Shown here: in pieces, positions 12,857-20,353 of the stretch
How the letters are laid out: every line of letters starts with the position of its first letter
How positions within the stretch are numbered: position 1 is the stretch's first letter
From: UJ101 sp047975265
GTDB lineage: Bacteria; Bacteroidota; Bacteroidia; Flavobacteriales; UJ101
Assembly: GCA_047975265.1 (NCBI GenBank)
Contig: JBKEDE010000036.1
Span: 1 to 20,353 of the forward strand
DNA length: 20,353 nucleotides
Reading direction: 5' to 3'
The notes under the pieces: model-generated
What the model was told of the DNA's origin: nothing
The model's database searches: none
The model's input: the letters and a program-made list of their open reading frames with translations, nothing else
Position numbers and translations under genes: made by a program

Positions 12857-14254
12857 TTATGCTCTTTCTTTCTCTAATTCCGTGTAATAGTGATAAAAAT
12901 AGGGTATGGTTTCAATTCCTTTATAGAAATTAAAAATGCCAAAATGCTCATTTGGTGAATGAATGGCATCAGAATCTAAACCAAATCCCATTAAAATCGA
13001 TTTGGATTCCAGTTCTTTCTCAAACAAAGCTACAATAGGAATACTTCCCCCCGATCGAACAGGAAGAGCTTCATTTTCAAAGGTTTGATCCAAAGCTTTT
13101 TTGGCTGCAAGATAACCGTTGTTATTAATAGGTGTTACATAAGCATAGCCTCCGTGGTGTTGTGTCACTTTCACTTTAACAGATTTAGGAGCTATTTTTA
13201 GAAAGTGATTGGTAAATAATTGTGTGATTTCTTCCGGATCTTGGTCAGGAACCAAACGCATGGATATTTTAGTGTATGCTTTAGAAGGAATGACTGTTTT
13301 AGCTCCTTCTCCTGTATAGCCTCCCCAAATACCATTAACATCTAAGGTTGGGCGAATAGCATTTCGCTCATTCGTTACATAGCCCGTTTCACCGTAAATA
13401 TCAGATAATCCGATGGACTCTTTGTACTTTTCAACATCAAAAGGTGCTTTAGCCATTTCGGATCGTTCTTCTTTAGATAATTCTATTACCTTATCATAAA
13501 AACCGGGAATAGTAATATAATTGTTTTCATCATGAAGTGAACCAATCATTTTTGATAAAATATTGATAGGATTGGCAACGGCACCTCCATATAAACCTGA
13601 GTGTAAATCTCGGTTTGGTCCCTCTATTTCTACTTCCACGTAGCTTAATCCTCGTAAACCGGTAGTAATAGAGGGCTGTGTATTAGATATCATTCCTGTA
13701 TCTGAAATAAGGATAACATCATTTTTTAGTTTTTCCTTATTGTTTTTTACAAAATATTCTAAACTTTCCGAGCCTACTTCCTCTTCTCCTTCAATCATAA
13801 ATTTAACATTACAAGGTAAAGAATCGGTTTTTATCATGGCTTCTACAGCTTTTACGTGCATGTAGGCTTGTCCTTTGTCATCACAAGCACCACGTGCAAA
13901 AACAGCTCCTTCAGGATGTATATCCGTTTTTTTAATAATTGGTTCAAAAGGACCGGATTCCCACAAATCAACAGGATCAGGGGGTTGTACATCATAATGC
14001 CCATAAACCAGTACGGTTGGCAGGTCAGGATTTATGATTTTCTCTCCGTAAACAACGGGATAGCCCGGTGTTTCACAAACTTCAACATTCTCTACGCCGG
14101 CATCCTTCAAACACCGGGCTATTACTTCTGCACATTCTATTACATCTTGATTATGAGCAGGGTCAGCACTGATAGAAGGTATTTTAAGTAAATCAATTAA
14201 TTCGTTTAAAAACCGGGGTTTATTTTCTTGAATAAACGCTTGTATTTTATCCAT
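12857..14254 (-). CDS. M20-family dipeptidase (zinc metallopeptidase)
   Basis: A 465-residue cytosolic peptidase of the M20A type (carnosine dipeptidase/PepV-like), which hydrolyses short peptides with two metal ions. Visible metal ligands are His86 in 'VYGHYDVQPP', bridging Asp125 in 'ARGACDDKG', the Glu157/Glu158 pair (catalytic base and ligand) in 'MIEGEEEVGS', Asp185 in 'ISDTG' and a C-terminal His in 'DAIHSPNEHF'. The dimerisation insert lies about 205-380, with 'GPNRDLHSGLYGG' containing the conserved His. Length is normal for the family and the ATG at 14254 begins 'MDKIQAFIQENKPRFLNEL' as expected. It is convergent with the RlpA-like gene and divergent from the histidine kinase, so monocistronic. 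A near -7 box (TATATTTA) lies upstream. Confidence 0.92.
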   Translation of the reverse strand: MDKIQAFIQENKPRFLNELIDLLKIPSISADPAHNQDVIECAEVIARCLKDAGVENVEVCETPGYPVVYGEKIINPDLPTVLVYGHYDVQPPDPVDLWESGPFEPIIKKTDIHPEGAVFARGACDDKGQAYMHVKAVEAMIKTDSLPCNVKFMIEGEEEVGSESLEYFVKNNKEKLKNDVILISDTGMISNTQPSITTGLRGLSYVEVEIEGPNRDLHSGLYGGAVANPINILSKMIGSLHDENNYITIPGFYDKVIELSKEERSEMAKAPFDVEKYKESIGLSDIYGETGYVTNERNAIRPTLDVNGIWGGYTGEGAKTVIPSKAYTKISMRLVPDQDPEEITQLFTNHFLKIAPKSVKVKVTQHHGGYAYVTPINNNGYLAAKKALDQTFENEALPVRSGGSIPIVALFEKELESKSILMGFGLDSDAIHSPNEHFGIFNFYKGIETIPYFYHYYTELEKERA

Positions 14255-14350
14255 TTAAAATAATATTATATTTTTACGTTATGTAAATATAAGGATTTTT
14301 TAGATGTAATTGAGAAGTCCTTTTTCAAAACTTAGATTTAGAAAATAGGT

Positions 14351-15505
14351 ATGAATTTTTATAAAAATACAGTTTTAAATAAATGGATGGGCTTTTTGGT
14401 TGCTTTTATTATTGTTATTTTTTCTATTTGGATGATTACAAATTTTGTTGGAAGACTAAAAGAAGAAGAGGCTTTAAAAGTTCAAAATTATGTGCAGGTT
14501 CAGAAGCTGTTAATTACTTCTGATGAGAATACTCCTATTGAAGCAACCGAGTTTTATATTTCATTTTTAAACACGGTTAATTTACCTATTATTATTTTAA
14601 ATGAAGATGGATCGTATAATCTGTCTGCTAACGTTAAAGATTATATTGTAAACGATTCTGTACGGCTTCAAAAGCTAGTTTCTGAGATGGAAAAAGATTA
14701 TCCGCCAATTACAATGAAATTTTCTTTTGGCATCCAAAAAATGTATTATAAAAATTCAGAATTATTAGATCAGCTGCAATTATATCCTATTATTTTAGTT
14801 GTATTAATATCGTTGTTTGGTCTTTTTACTTATTGGTATTATCAAACCGTAAAGCATTCCGAACAAAACTATTTGTGGGCAGGTATGGCAAAAGAAACCG
14901 CTCATCAAATAGGGACTCCTATTACTTCTTTAATGGGATGGTTGGAGTTATTGAAAATTGAAAATATAGATCAAATGCCCGTGAAAGAAATTCAAAAAGA
15001 TGTAGAGCGTTTAACAACCATTGCAGAACGTTTTTCCAAAATAGGTTCTAAAACAGAATTAAAAAAACTCGATATTGTTAAAACAACCAAAAAGGCCTTT
15101 GATTATATGTCAGTACGCCTTTCTAAAAAGGTTTCATTTCATTTTAAATCGGAAATAGATTATACAGAAATAGCTCTTTCGGAATCTTTATATGGCTGGG
15201 TATTTGAAAATTTAGTGAAAAACGCAGTCGATGCCATGCAAGGAAAAGGAGGATTGACCGTTCATCTCTTTGAAAAAGAAAACAACGTATTTATTGATGT
15301 ACAAGACAGTGGACACGGTATTCCGGTAGCTAAGCATAAAGAAATTTTTAAACCGGGTTACACTACAAAAAAAAGAGGTTGGGGCTTGGGATTATCGTTA
15401 GCTAAAAGGATTATAGAGGAATATCATAACGGGAAGATTTTTGTACACCGTTCTGCTCCCGGAAAAGGAACTCAGTTTCGAATTATTCTTAAAAAGGCAT
15501 TATAA
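14351..15505 (+). CDS. Membrane sensor histidine kinase
   Basis: A 384-residue two-component sensor. Helix 1 spans about 13-32 and helix 2 about 145-165; the 110 residues between them form a small periplasmic sensor. The dimerisation/phosphoacceptor motif is 'KETAHQIGTPITSLMGW' with His185, and the ATPase domain shows the N box 'ENLVKNAVDAM' (286-296), G1 'DVQDSGHGIP' (316-325), F/G2 'KKRGWGLGLSLAKRI' (340-354) and a closing 'GKGTQFRIIL'. There is no HAMP domain between helix 2 and the H box, only about 19 residues. No response regulator gene is adjacent, so its partner is elsewhere and the signal unknown. It is divergent from the dipeptidase gene and 62 bp upstream of the ureohydrolase, on the same strand. 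Confidence 0.93.
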   Translation: MNFYKNTVLNKWMGFLVAFIIVIFSIWMITNFVGRLKEEEALKVQNYVQVQKLLITSDENTPIEATEFYISFLNTVNLPIIILNEDGSYNLSANVKDYIVNDSVRLQKLVSEMEKDYPPITMKFSFGIQKMYYKNSELLDQLQLYPIILVVLISLFGLFTYWYYQTVKHSEQNYLWAGMAKETAHQIGTPITSLMGWLELLKIENIDQMPVKEIQKDVERLTTIAERFSKIGSKTELKKLDIVKTTKKAFDYMSVRLSKKVSFHFKSEIDYTEIALSESLYGWVFENLVKNAVDAMQGKGGLTVHLFEKENNVFIDVQDSGHGIPVAKHKEIFKPGYTTKKRGWGLGLSLAKRIIEEYHNGKIFVHRSAPGKGTQFRIILKKAL

Positions 15506-15567
15506 TCACAAAGTTAAATTAAACCTTATAAAAATCAATTAAGCATATTTTAATTAAGAAATAAATA

Positions 15568-16560
15568 ATGGAATTTCAATTATACAACCAAAAGAGAATT
15601 CAAAAATATATCACAAAACGTGAAGGAGAAACAAAGTTAGGGGAAACCATACAATTTGTTGAGAGTGTAGAAGACCTAAAAAAAACGGAAGCAAAGTATG
15701 TTTTGGTAGGAATTCCGGAAGATTTTGGAGTACGTGCCAATTATGGAGTAGGAGGAACACAAACAGCTTGGAAAGCCTTTTTAACCAAATTTTTAAATAT
15801 TCAAGAAAATCAATACCAAACTGGCAAGAATATTGTTTTATTAGGAGCTTTTAATTTTTCGGAAGAATATCGAGAAAAAAAGCAAACGGTTGAAGAATTG
15901 AGGACAACTATTTCTAAGATTGACCAACATGTTTTTGAGGTATTAATGCCTATTTTTAAAGCAGACAAAGTTCCTATTATTATCGGAGGCGGTCATAATA
16001 ATTCATACCCTAATTTAAAAGCGGCAGCATCAGGATTGAATAAAAAAATAAATTGTATAAATTTGGACGCACATGCTGATTATCGCATAAAGGAAGGGCG
16101 ACATTCAGGAAACGGCTTTCGATATGCAAAAGAAGAAGGATTTCTTGAAAAATATTACATAATCGGATTACACGAAAATTATAATTCCCAATCGTTATTT
16201 GATGCTTTAAACATTGATATCAACATTGATTTTACACTTTTTGAAGAAATTAAAATTCAAAAAAAATATACATTGGAAGACGTTTTTAAAAAAGCAGAAA
16301 TATTCACAAAAGAAAATCCAATCGGGTTGGAGTTGGACTTGGACTGTATAGAAGGCGTTCTGTCAAGTGCTATGACACCTACGGGTTTTAGTCCAAATGA
16401 AGCAAGACAATTTATACATTATTTTAAAAAAAATACAGAAACAGCCTACCTTCATATTTGCGAAGGAGCTTATGAGCTTGAAAGCAGTGAGAAATCATCC
16501 TTTACAGGAAAAATAATCAGCTATTTGGTTAGTGATTTTATTAAAAAAGAAAGGGAATGA
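15568..16560 (+). CDS. Formimidoylglutamase-like arginase-family hydrolase
   Basis: A 330-residue manganese hydrolase of the ureohydrolase family (arginase, agmatinase, formimidoylglutamase), cutting a C-N bond of a guanidino or formimino group. Metal ligands are visible: His143 in 'IIIGGGHNNSYP', Asp167, His169 and Asp171 in 'NLDAHADYR', and Asp257 and Asp259 in 'LELDLDCIEG'. The 'GGGH' form instead of 'GGDH' and the N-terminal 'GIPEDFGVRANYG' resemble the HutG-type enzymes of flavobacteria, hence the name, but no other histidine-use (hut) gene is in the window and the substrate is unproven. Cytosolic. The stop TGA overlaps the ATG of the next gene (ATGA, 16557-16560), so the two were translated from one message. 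Confidence 0.83.
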   Translation: MEFQLYNQKRIQKYITKREGETKLGETIQFVESVEDLKKTEAKYVLVGIPEDFGVRANYGVGGTQTAWKAFLTKFLNIQENQYQTGKNIVLLGAFNFSEEYREKKQTVEELRTTISKIDQHVFEVLMPIFKADKVPIIIGGGHNNSYPNLKAAASGLNKKINCINLDAHADYRIKEGRHSGNGFRYAKEEGFLEKYYIIGLHENYNSQSLFDALNIDINIDFTLFEEIKIQKKYTLEDVFKKAEIFTKENPIGLELDLDCIEGVLSSAMTPTGFSPNEARQFIHYFKKNTETAYLHICEGAYELESSEKSSFTGKIISYLVSDFIKKERE

Positions 16561-17584
16561 AAACAAGGCTATTGCTTATTTTATAGGAAGTAGTTTATGT
16601 GTTTATGCTCAGAAAGATTCTGCCTATATAAAAGATTTATCGCATCGTGTAACTTTTAAAGTGAATATTAATACCGATAAATTAGAGAATAATGTGGAAG
16701 TTTTTACAGAAAATGATAAAAAACAAAATTTTAAAATTAGACCTAATGAAGATTATAGGTTTCGGCTAACAGCCTCGTATCGTTTTTTGACTTTATCCTA
16801 CTCTTTTGCTCCTAAATTTATACAAAGTAATGATGATGATGAAAAAGGACGTACAAAATCCTTTAATTTAGGTGCTGATTTTGCATTTTCAAAAATATTC
16901 CAAAAATTTAGCTATAACAGAACCAAAGGGTTTCATTTGGAAAACACAAGAGATTTTCAACTATCAACTAATCCAAATAAAGAATATTTTAAGTTTTCCG
17001 ATGTGAAAATTGAAGAAATAAAAAGTCAAACGTATTATTATTTTAACGGTTGGAAACATTCTATGAAATTAGATAACAATCAACAGGAATTACAACGGAA
17101 GAGTGCCGGTTCTTTCATCATACCGTTTTTTTTATCGTATCAAAAATATACTGCTCAAAACTATATACCGGAAATTACGGCTATCGCAACATTGCCCAAC
17201 AGCTAGCATAATAAAGCCGTGAGCTCCGGTATAGGATATGCATACCATTACATTCCTAAAGAAAAATGGTATATTTCAGCAAAAGTAATTCCTATGTTCG
17301 GACATGAATGGTATAAAGTAACATTTGATGATGTTGGAAGTGCACATAGTAATTTCTGGACTTGGGCAGTACAAAGTGATTTTTCGTTGGGTTATAACTC
17401 GGAAACTTTTTTTGGAGGAGGCAAAGCAAGTATCTACTATACTGAAAATTTAGATAAAGAGGATTTGTCCAAATTCAAGAAAAATATTTTTCAAATTTTT
17501 ATAGGTTATCGATTCAAAGCACCAAAATTTTTGAAAAAAACATTTGATTTCACAGAAAATTTACTAAAAAAGACCGGATTTTAA
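16557..17584 (+). pseudogene. Broken DUF4421 family outer-membrane-type protein gene
   Basis: The natural start is the ATG at 16557 overlapping the preceding stop; it gives 'MKTRLLLIL' and then a TAG at 16584-16586. Adding one T to the four-base T run at 16579-16582 joins the frame into a clean signal peptide 'MKTRLLLIFIGSSLCVYAQ' and a beta-rich protein typical of DUF4421: 'YIKDLSHRVTFKVNINTDK', 'FKIRPNEDYRFRLTASYRFL', 'LSYSFAPKF' and 'GADFAFSKIFQKFSYNR'. An in-frame amber codon at 17204-17206 then interrupts it; the same frame continues with 'SGIGYAYHYIPKEKWYISAK' and ends 'FIGYRFKAPKFLKKTFDF'. Repaired, the length is about 340 residues, normal for the family. The function of DUF4421 is unknown. 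Two independent lesions suggest a pseudogene, unless both are sequencing errors. Confidence 0.75.
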
Positions 17585-18093
17585 ATTAATTTTCTCAAAA
17601 CTTTTTTTGAGCAATTTAACAAAGCAGGAGAGTTTTCATACTCAATAATGTCCAGTAAAACAAGATTGAGTTCTGTTGCTAACTCAGGGTATTTTTTTGT
17701 TAGATTATACAAAATATGAACACCATAAGCTCTGACGGCAATTGCTTCTTTTGGGTTTTGTACAAAATCAAAAGCCATTTGTACTATTTCTCCTTGAAAT
17801 TCTTCCGGCAGGTCAATTTTTTCCCAAGCTCTCGTAATGCATCGTTTTATTCCATCTATCGGATTTTCTTTTAATAAAGCAATGAATGATTCTGTATAAG
17901 GTAATACTAAAAAAGGATACAAATCGGTACAAAATTGTAATGTATGCGATGCTCGCTGAGAAATTCGATAATCTTCGTTTAACATTAATTGCATTAAAAT
18001 ATCAAATCTTTCAGGACTTTTTCCTACATAATCAGCTATTTTTTTGCAATTGTTTTTTGAATGCTCTGTTAAAAGCTGTTTTTTGATATTCAT
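17581..18093 (-). CDS. HEAT-repeat-like protein of unknown function
   Basis: A 170-residue all-helical protein. Paired helices such as 'PERFDILMQLMLNEDYRISQ', 'RASHTLQFCTDLYP' and 'KEAIAVRAYGVHILYNLTKK' look like HEAT/ARM repeats, a scaffold for protein or nucleic acid binding; no catalytic motif is seen. I chose ATG 18093 ('MNIKKQLLTEH') over an ATG 66 bp upstream, because the upstream residues are not helical and a perfect -7 box (TATATTTG, 18097-18104) lies just before 18093. Its stop overlaps the stop of the DUF4421 gene by three bases. It resembles the truncated alkylation-repair fragment at 2826 only in fold class. Function not recognised. Confidence 0.7.
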   Translation of the reverse strand: MNIKKQLLTEHSKNNCKKIADYVGKSPERFDILMQLMLNEDYRISQRASHTLQFCTDLYPFLVLPYTESFIALLKENPIDGIKRCITRAWEKIDLPEEFQGEIVQMAFDFVQNPKEAIAVRAYGVHILYNLTKKYPELATELNLVLLDIIEYENSPALLNCSKKVLRKLI

Positions 18094-18096
18094 AAC

Positions 18097-18104
18097 CAAA
18101 TATA
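18097..18104 (-). promoter_or_regulatory. -7 box (TATATTTG) of the HEAT-like gene
   Basis: Perfect TAnnTTTG, ending three bases before ATG 18093. It implies a transcript with almost no leader. No TTG stands at -33. Confidence 0.35.
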
Positions 18105-18254
18105 GTATTTTTGATTTAGAATAGGTCGGACTAAAAAATCCATTCGAAGCATGGATCAAATTTTGGAAAGAATATAAAAAAGGAAACCATAAATTGTAAT
18201 AAATGTTTGAAATTAGTCTTACATTTTGATTTTTAATGGTTTAAATTAAAAAAT

Positions 18255-18863
18255 ATGGATTTTTATTTACAATTAATACTGATTCCTTTCATTGCCGGAA
18301 CAATAGGCTGGATAACCAATAAAATTGCTGTTGTCATGCTTTTTCATCCCAAAAAACCGATTCAAATTCTTGGGATTAAAATACAAGGAATTTTTCCAAA
18401 ACGCCAATTGGATATTGCTGAGCGAATAGGAGAAATGGTCGCTGAAAATTTATTGTCTCATGACGATGTGAAACAACGGATTTTTACACAAGAGAACATT
18501 TATCAAGTTAAAAAAATAGTAGAAAGTAAATTAGAAAGATATTTAGAATATGATTTGAAAGAAGAATATCCACTATTCTCTTTATTGGTAGGTTCTAAGA
18601 GGCGACTTCGAATCAAAGAAAAAGTAGTAAAAGAATTAGATAAAAGCATTTATGATTTACAAAATAATTTTGAAAATTACCTGTCAGAAAAAGTTAATAT
18701 AAAGAAAATGGTTACAGAAAAAATAGCCCAATTAGACTCGGATGAAGTAAATAAACTTATGATTACTGTGATGAAAAACGAACTCCAGTTTATTGAATGG
18801 GTAGGAGCTGTTTTAGGATTTTTAATTGGTTTAATTCAAGTATTATTAGTGAATTTAGTTTGA
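18255..18863 (+). CDS. DUF445 family membrane protein
   Basis: A 202-residue protein of the DUF445/YheB type. Helix 1 ('LILIPFIAGTIGWITNKIAV', about 7-26) contains the family signature G-W-x-T-N-x-x-A and is followed by 'MLFHPKKPIQILGIKIQGIF' and 'PKRQLDIAERIGEMVAENLL', both strongly conserved in the family. A charged helical middle (80-175) and a C-terminal helix ('WVGAVLGFLIGLIQVLLVNL') complete it, so both ends sit in the inner membrane. The function of the family is not established. This is a short member, half the length of the larger ones. It stands alone and converges on hemH, with 17 bp between the two stops. Confidence 0.85.
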   Translation: MDFYLQLILIPFIAGTIGWITNKIAVVMLFHPKKPIQILGIKIQGIFPKRQLDIAERIGEMVAENLLSHDDVKQRIFTQENIYQVKKIVESKLERYLEYDLKEEYPLFSLLVGSKRRLRIKEKVVKELDKSIYDLQNNFENYLSEKVNIKKMVTEKIAQLDSDEVNKLMITVMKNELQFIEWVGAVLGFLIGLIQVLLVNLV

Positions 18864-18880
18864 AAAGACACTCTTTTTAA

Positions 18881-19912
18881 TTACCTCAAAACCCATTCAT
18901 TACACCATTTTGCCATTAATTGAACCCAAGCATCTTGGTCATTTAAACAATCGATATAATGAAAATCTTTTCCGCCAGCTTCCAAAAACTCTTTTTTCCC
19001 TTCCATTTTAATTTCTTCTAAAGTTTCCAAACAATCAGAAACAAAAGCAGGACAAACAACAGCAATCTTGCGTTTTCCTTTTGCCGGAAGAGTTTCTAAC
19101 GTATTATCCGTAGCAGGTTGTAGCCAAGGCTGGTTTCCAAGCCGTGATTGAAATGAAATTCCGTATTGGTTTTCTGATAAACCTAATTTCTTGGCGGTTA
19201 GCCATGAAGTGGTAAAACACTGATGACGATAGCAAACACTTTGGGCTTTCTTTCCTGTTTCATCAGTTGTTTTTTGACAACATTCATCATTAATTTGGCA
19301 ATATGATTTTGTAATATCCGTTTTAAAAATATGAGAATGAGGAACCCCATGATAAGAAAATAGCAGATAATCAAATTCTTTTGGAAGACTTTCTTTAATA
19401 CTGTTGCTTAAAATTTCTATATAATCAGGATGATCATACCAAACAGGTATAAATTCCAATTTTATATCAGGATGATTTTTCTTTTGAATTTCTTTTGCTT
19501 TCTCTACTACGGTTGTAACAGTACTCATGGCATAATGAGGATATAAAGGAACAACTAAAATATCAGTTACATTTTGTTTTTTAAGCTCCGAAATACCTTC
19601 ATCAATTGACGGATTTCCATAACGCATAGCCAATGCAACAGGAGCTTTTAAAACAGTTTTTACTTTTGCAGTAAATCGTTGGGAAATAACAACTAAAGGA
19701 GATCCCTCTTCCCACCAAATACTCCGGTAGGCTTCGGATGATTTTTTTGGTCTTCGAGGTAAAATCATACACTCCACAATAAACTTTCTTAAAAGCAAGG
19801 AAGTGTCAATCACATACTTATCTGATAAAAATTCTCTTAAATAAATCCTGACATCCGAAACTTCTGTACTTTTTGGAGAACCTAAATTAACCAATAATAT
19901 TCCTTTCTTCAT
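18881..19912 (-). CDS. hemH: Ferrochelatase
   Basis: Inserts Fe(II) into protoporphyrin IX, the last step of protohaem synthesis, at the inner membrane surface. The 343 residues start 'MKKGILLVNLGSPKSTEVSD' as in most family members. The catalytic His188 is in 'LLFSYHGVPHSH' (184-195), followed by a cysteine-rich segment (C205, C211, C212, C227, C232) and 'SFQSRLGNQPWLQP' (253-266); the acidic helix 'DCLETLEEI' (293-301) carries the conserved Glu residues of the metal path. A cluster of cysteines in this position is common in Bacteroidota and could bind an Fe-S cluster, but that is not proved here. A perfect -7 box lies four bases before the ATG. With hemB it is the second haem-pathway gene of the window, not in an operon with it. 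Confidence 0.95.
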   Translation of the reverse strand: MKKGILLVNLGSPKSTEVSDVRIYLREFLSDKYVIDTSLLLRKFIVECMILPRRPKKSSEAYRSIWWEEGSPLVVISQRFTAKVKTVLKAPVALAMRYGNPSIDEGISELKKQNVTDILVVPLYPHYAMSTVTTVVEKAKEIQKKNHPDIKLEFIPVWYDHPDYIEILSNSIKESLPKEFDYLLFSYHGVPHSHIFKTDITKSYCQINDECCQKTTDETGKKAQSVCYRHQCFTTSWLTAKKLGLSENQYGISFQSRLGNQPWLQPATDNTLETLPAKGKRKIAVVCPAFVSDCLETLEEIKMEGKKEFLEAGGKDFHYIDCLNDQDAWVQLMAKWCNEWVLR

Positions 19913-19916
19913 ACCG

Positions 19917-19924
19917 CAAATCTA
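19917..19924 (-). promoter_or_regulatory. -7 box (TAGATTTG) of hemH
   Basis: Perfect TAnnTTTG on the minus strand, ending four bases before the hemH ATG at 19912. A TTG (19949-19951) lies 24 bases upstream of the box, near -33. It is the same octamer as before the AbiH-like gene. Confidence 0.45.
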
Positions 19925-19957
19925 CTATAAATCTTCATTAAGCCTAAACAATATTGA

Positions 19958-20077
19958 TTATCTAACCCCAAATAAACTACCTCGAGGTAGTCTCTTCGAA
20001 TAAACTTTTTGTCCAAAAGTTAAATTAGTTGTAGAAACACATATAATTAAAAATAGTATTTTAATTACTTTTTTCAC
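19958..20077 (-). CDS. Possible 39-residue secreted peptide
   Basis: A GTG-initiated frame of 39 codons between the 5S rRNA gene and hemH. Residues 1-23 ('MKKVIKILFLIICVSTTNLT' then 'FGQ') are a convincing signal peptide: two Lys, a long hydrophobic core and the FGQ/FAQ-type end common in Bacteroidota. The remaining 16 residues, 'KVYSKRLPRGSLFGVR', are strongly basic. A 16-bp perfect palindrome (19976-19991) lies inside the coding part. It may be a real small secreted peptide, or the remaining 5' end of a larger exported protein whose rest has been lost. A near -7 box (AATTTTTG) precedes the GTG. Function unknown. Confidence 0.4.
   Translation of the reverse strand: MKKVIKILFLIICVSTTNLTFGQKVYSKRLPRGSLFGVR
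19976..19991. repeat. 16-bp perfect palindrome ACTACCTCGAGGTAGT
   Basis: The sequence equals its own reverse complement over 16 bases and is GC-richer than its surroundings. It lies inside the possible micropeptide frame and about 65 bp upstream of hemH. It could be a protein binding site, a hairpin-forming site or chance; no second copy was seen in the window. Confidence 0.5.
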
Positions 20078-20205
20078 TTCAAAAATTTAATCTAAAAATT
20101 ATTATCCTTCACCTACATTAAACAAAAAAAGCGGGAAAATAATTTTAAATAAATGGTTCCCTATTACTTAAAAACATTCCTCGCTCTTTATTTACTTCTA
20201 AAAAA

Positions 20206-20315
20206 AAGGCGGTAACCTACTCTCCCGGTTTTATACCAGTACCATCGGCACTATCGGGCTTAACTGCTCTGTTCGAAATGGAAAGAGGTGTGCCCCGACG
20301 CTATAACCACCAAAA
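20206..20315 (-). rRNA. rrf: 5S ribosomal RNA
   Basis: On the minus strand the sequence runs GGTGGTTATAGCGTCGGGGC, then CACCTCTTTCCATTTCGAAC, AGAGCAGTTAAGCCCGATAG and TGCCGATGGTACTG, ending GGAGAGTAGGTTACCGCC: the conserved 5S core with loop B 'CGAACAG', 'GTTAAGC' and the closing stem GGTGG/CCGCC. Length about 110. A run of seven T follows the 3' end and may act in termination. By the usual 16S-23S-5S order, the 23S gene should lie beyond the right edge. End positions are good to a few bases. Confidence 0.93.
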
Positions 20316-20353
20316 TATCTTTTGACTCTATTGACTCCTTAGTTACACTCCTC

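Noticed and set aside
14268..14294. Imperfect inverted repeat TATATTTTTAC/GTAAATATA between the dipeptidase and kinase genes
   Set aside because: Two-base mismatch in length and AT-only arms; too weak to call an operator.
18125..18199. 24-codon plus-strand frame 'GLKNPFEAWIKFWKEYKKGN'
   Set aside because: Tryptophan-rich and amphipathic but without a start codon or known family; cannot be told from chance.
1..20353. CRISPR arrays, tRNA genes, riboswitches
   Set aside because: Read for spaced direct repeats, T-loop sequences and known riboswitch cores; none found.

Overview
The window looks like a low-GC chromosome segment from a flavobacterium (Bacteroidota, Flavobacteriaceae/Weeksellaceae type). 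The signs are -7 boxes of the Bacteroidota form TAnnTTTG, few Shine-Dalgarno sites, a type IX secretion sorting tail, a class II LysS with the C-terminal extension known from flavobacteria, DUF4421 and DUF445 proteins, and an IS982-family transposase end. No closer identification is possible by reading alone.

Layout. 1-300: 3' end of an IS982-family transposase cut by the window edge. 315-1292 (-): a nitronate monooxygenase/FMN oxidoreductase. 1397-5506: an accessory block bounded on both sides by lysS 3' sequence, one a detached relic (1397-1636) and one the intact gene (5507-7195). On the minus strand the block holds an AbiH-like defence gene, a truncated DNA-alkylation-repair gene, a RibD C-domain reductase, a decayed SMR drug transporter and the last codons of a Crp/Fnr regulator; a divergent AraC regulator is on the plus strand. 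5507-8253 (-): core genes lysS and hemB. 8339-10682 (+): a minimal type IX secretion cargo, rfbD (dTDP-rhamnose synthesis) and a family 2 glycosyltransferase. 10683-12393: an alpha/beta hydrolase with an RtcB relic after it and about 500 bp of unexplained, very AT-rich DNA. 12394-14254: an RlpA-like protein and an M20 dipeptidase, convergent on a shared hairpin terminator. 14351-17584 (+): a sensor histidine kinase, a formimidoylglutamase-like ureohydrolase and a broken DUF4421 gene overlapping it. 17581-19912: a HEAT-like protein, a DUF445 membrane protein and hemH. 19958-20077 (-): a possible 39-residue secreted peptide. 20206-20315 (-): 5S rRNA, so an rRNA operon continues past the right edge.

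How the genes relate. hemB and hemH are two haem-pathway genes 10 kb apart, not an operon. rfbD and the glycosyltransferase fit surface polysaccharide synthesis. The AraC gene and the RibD-like gene are divergent around a perfect 13-bp inverted repeat, which suggests a regulator and its target. The SMR gene has a Fnr-like palindrome at activator distance, with only the tail of a Crp/Fnr gene left beside it.

No clearly new system was found. The most unusual signal is the lysS-flanked accessory block together with the pattern of decay inside it: lysS relic, regulator stump, and an SMR gene with two compensating frameshifts and a lost start codon. Other points worth a look are the AraC operator, the secreted micropeptide, the broken DUF4421 gene and a possible leaderless-promoter class.
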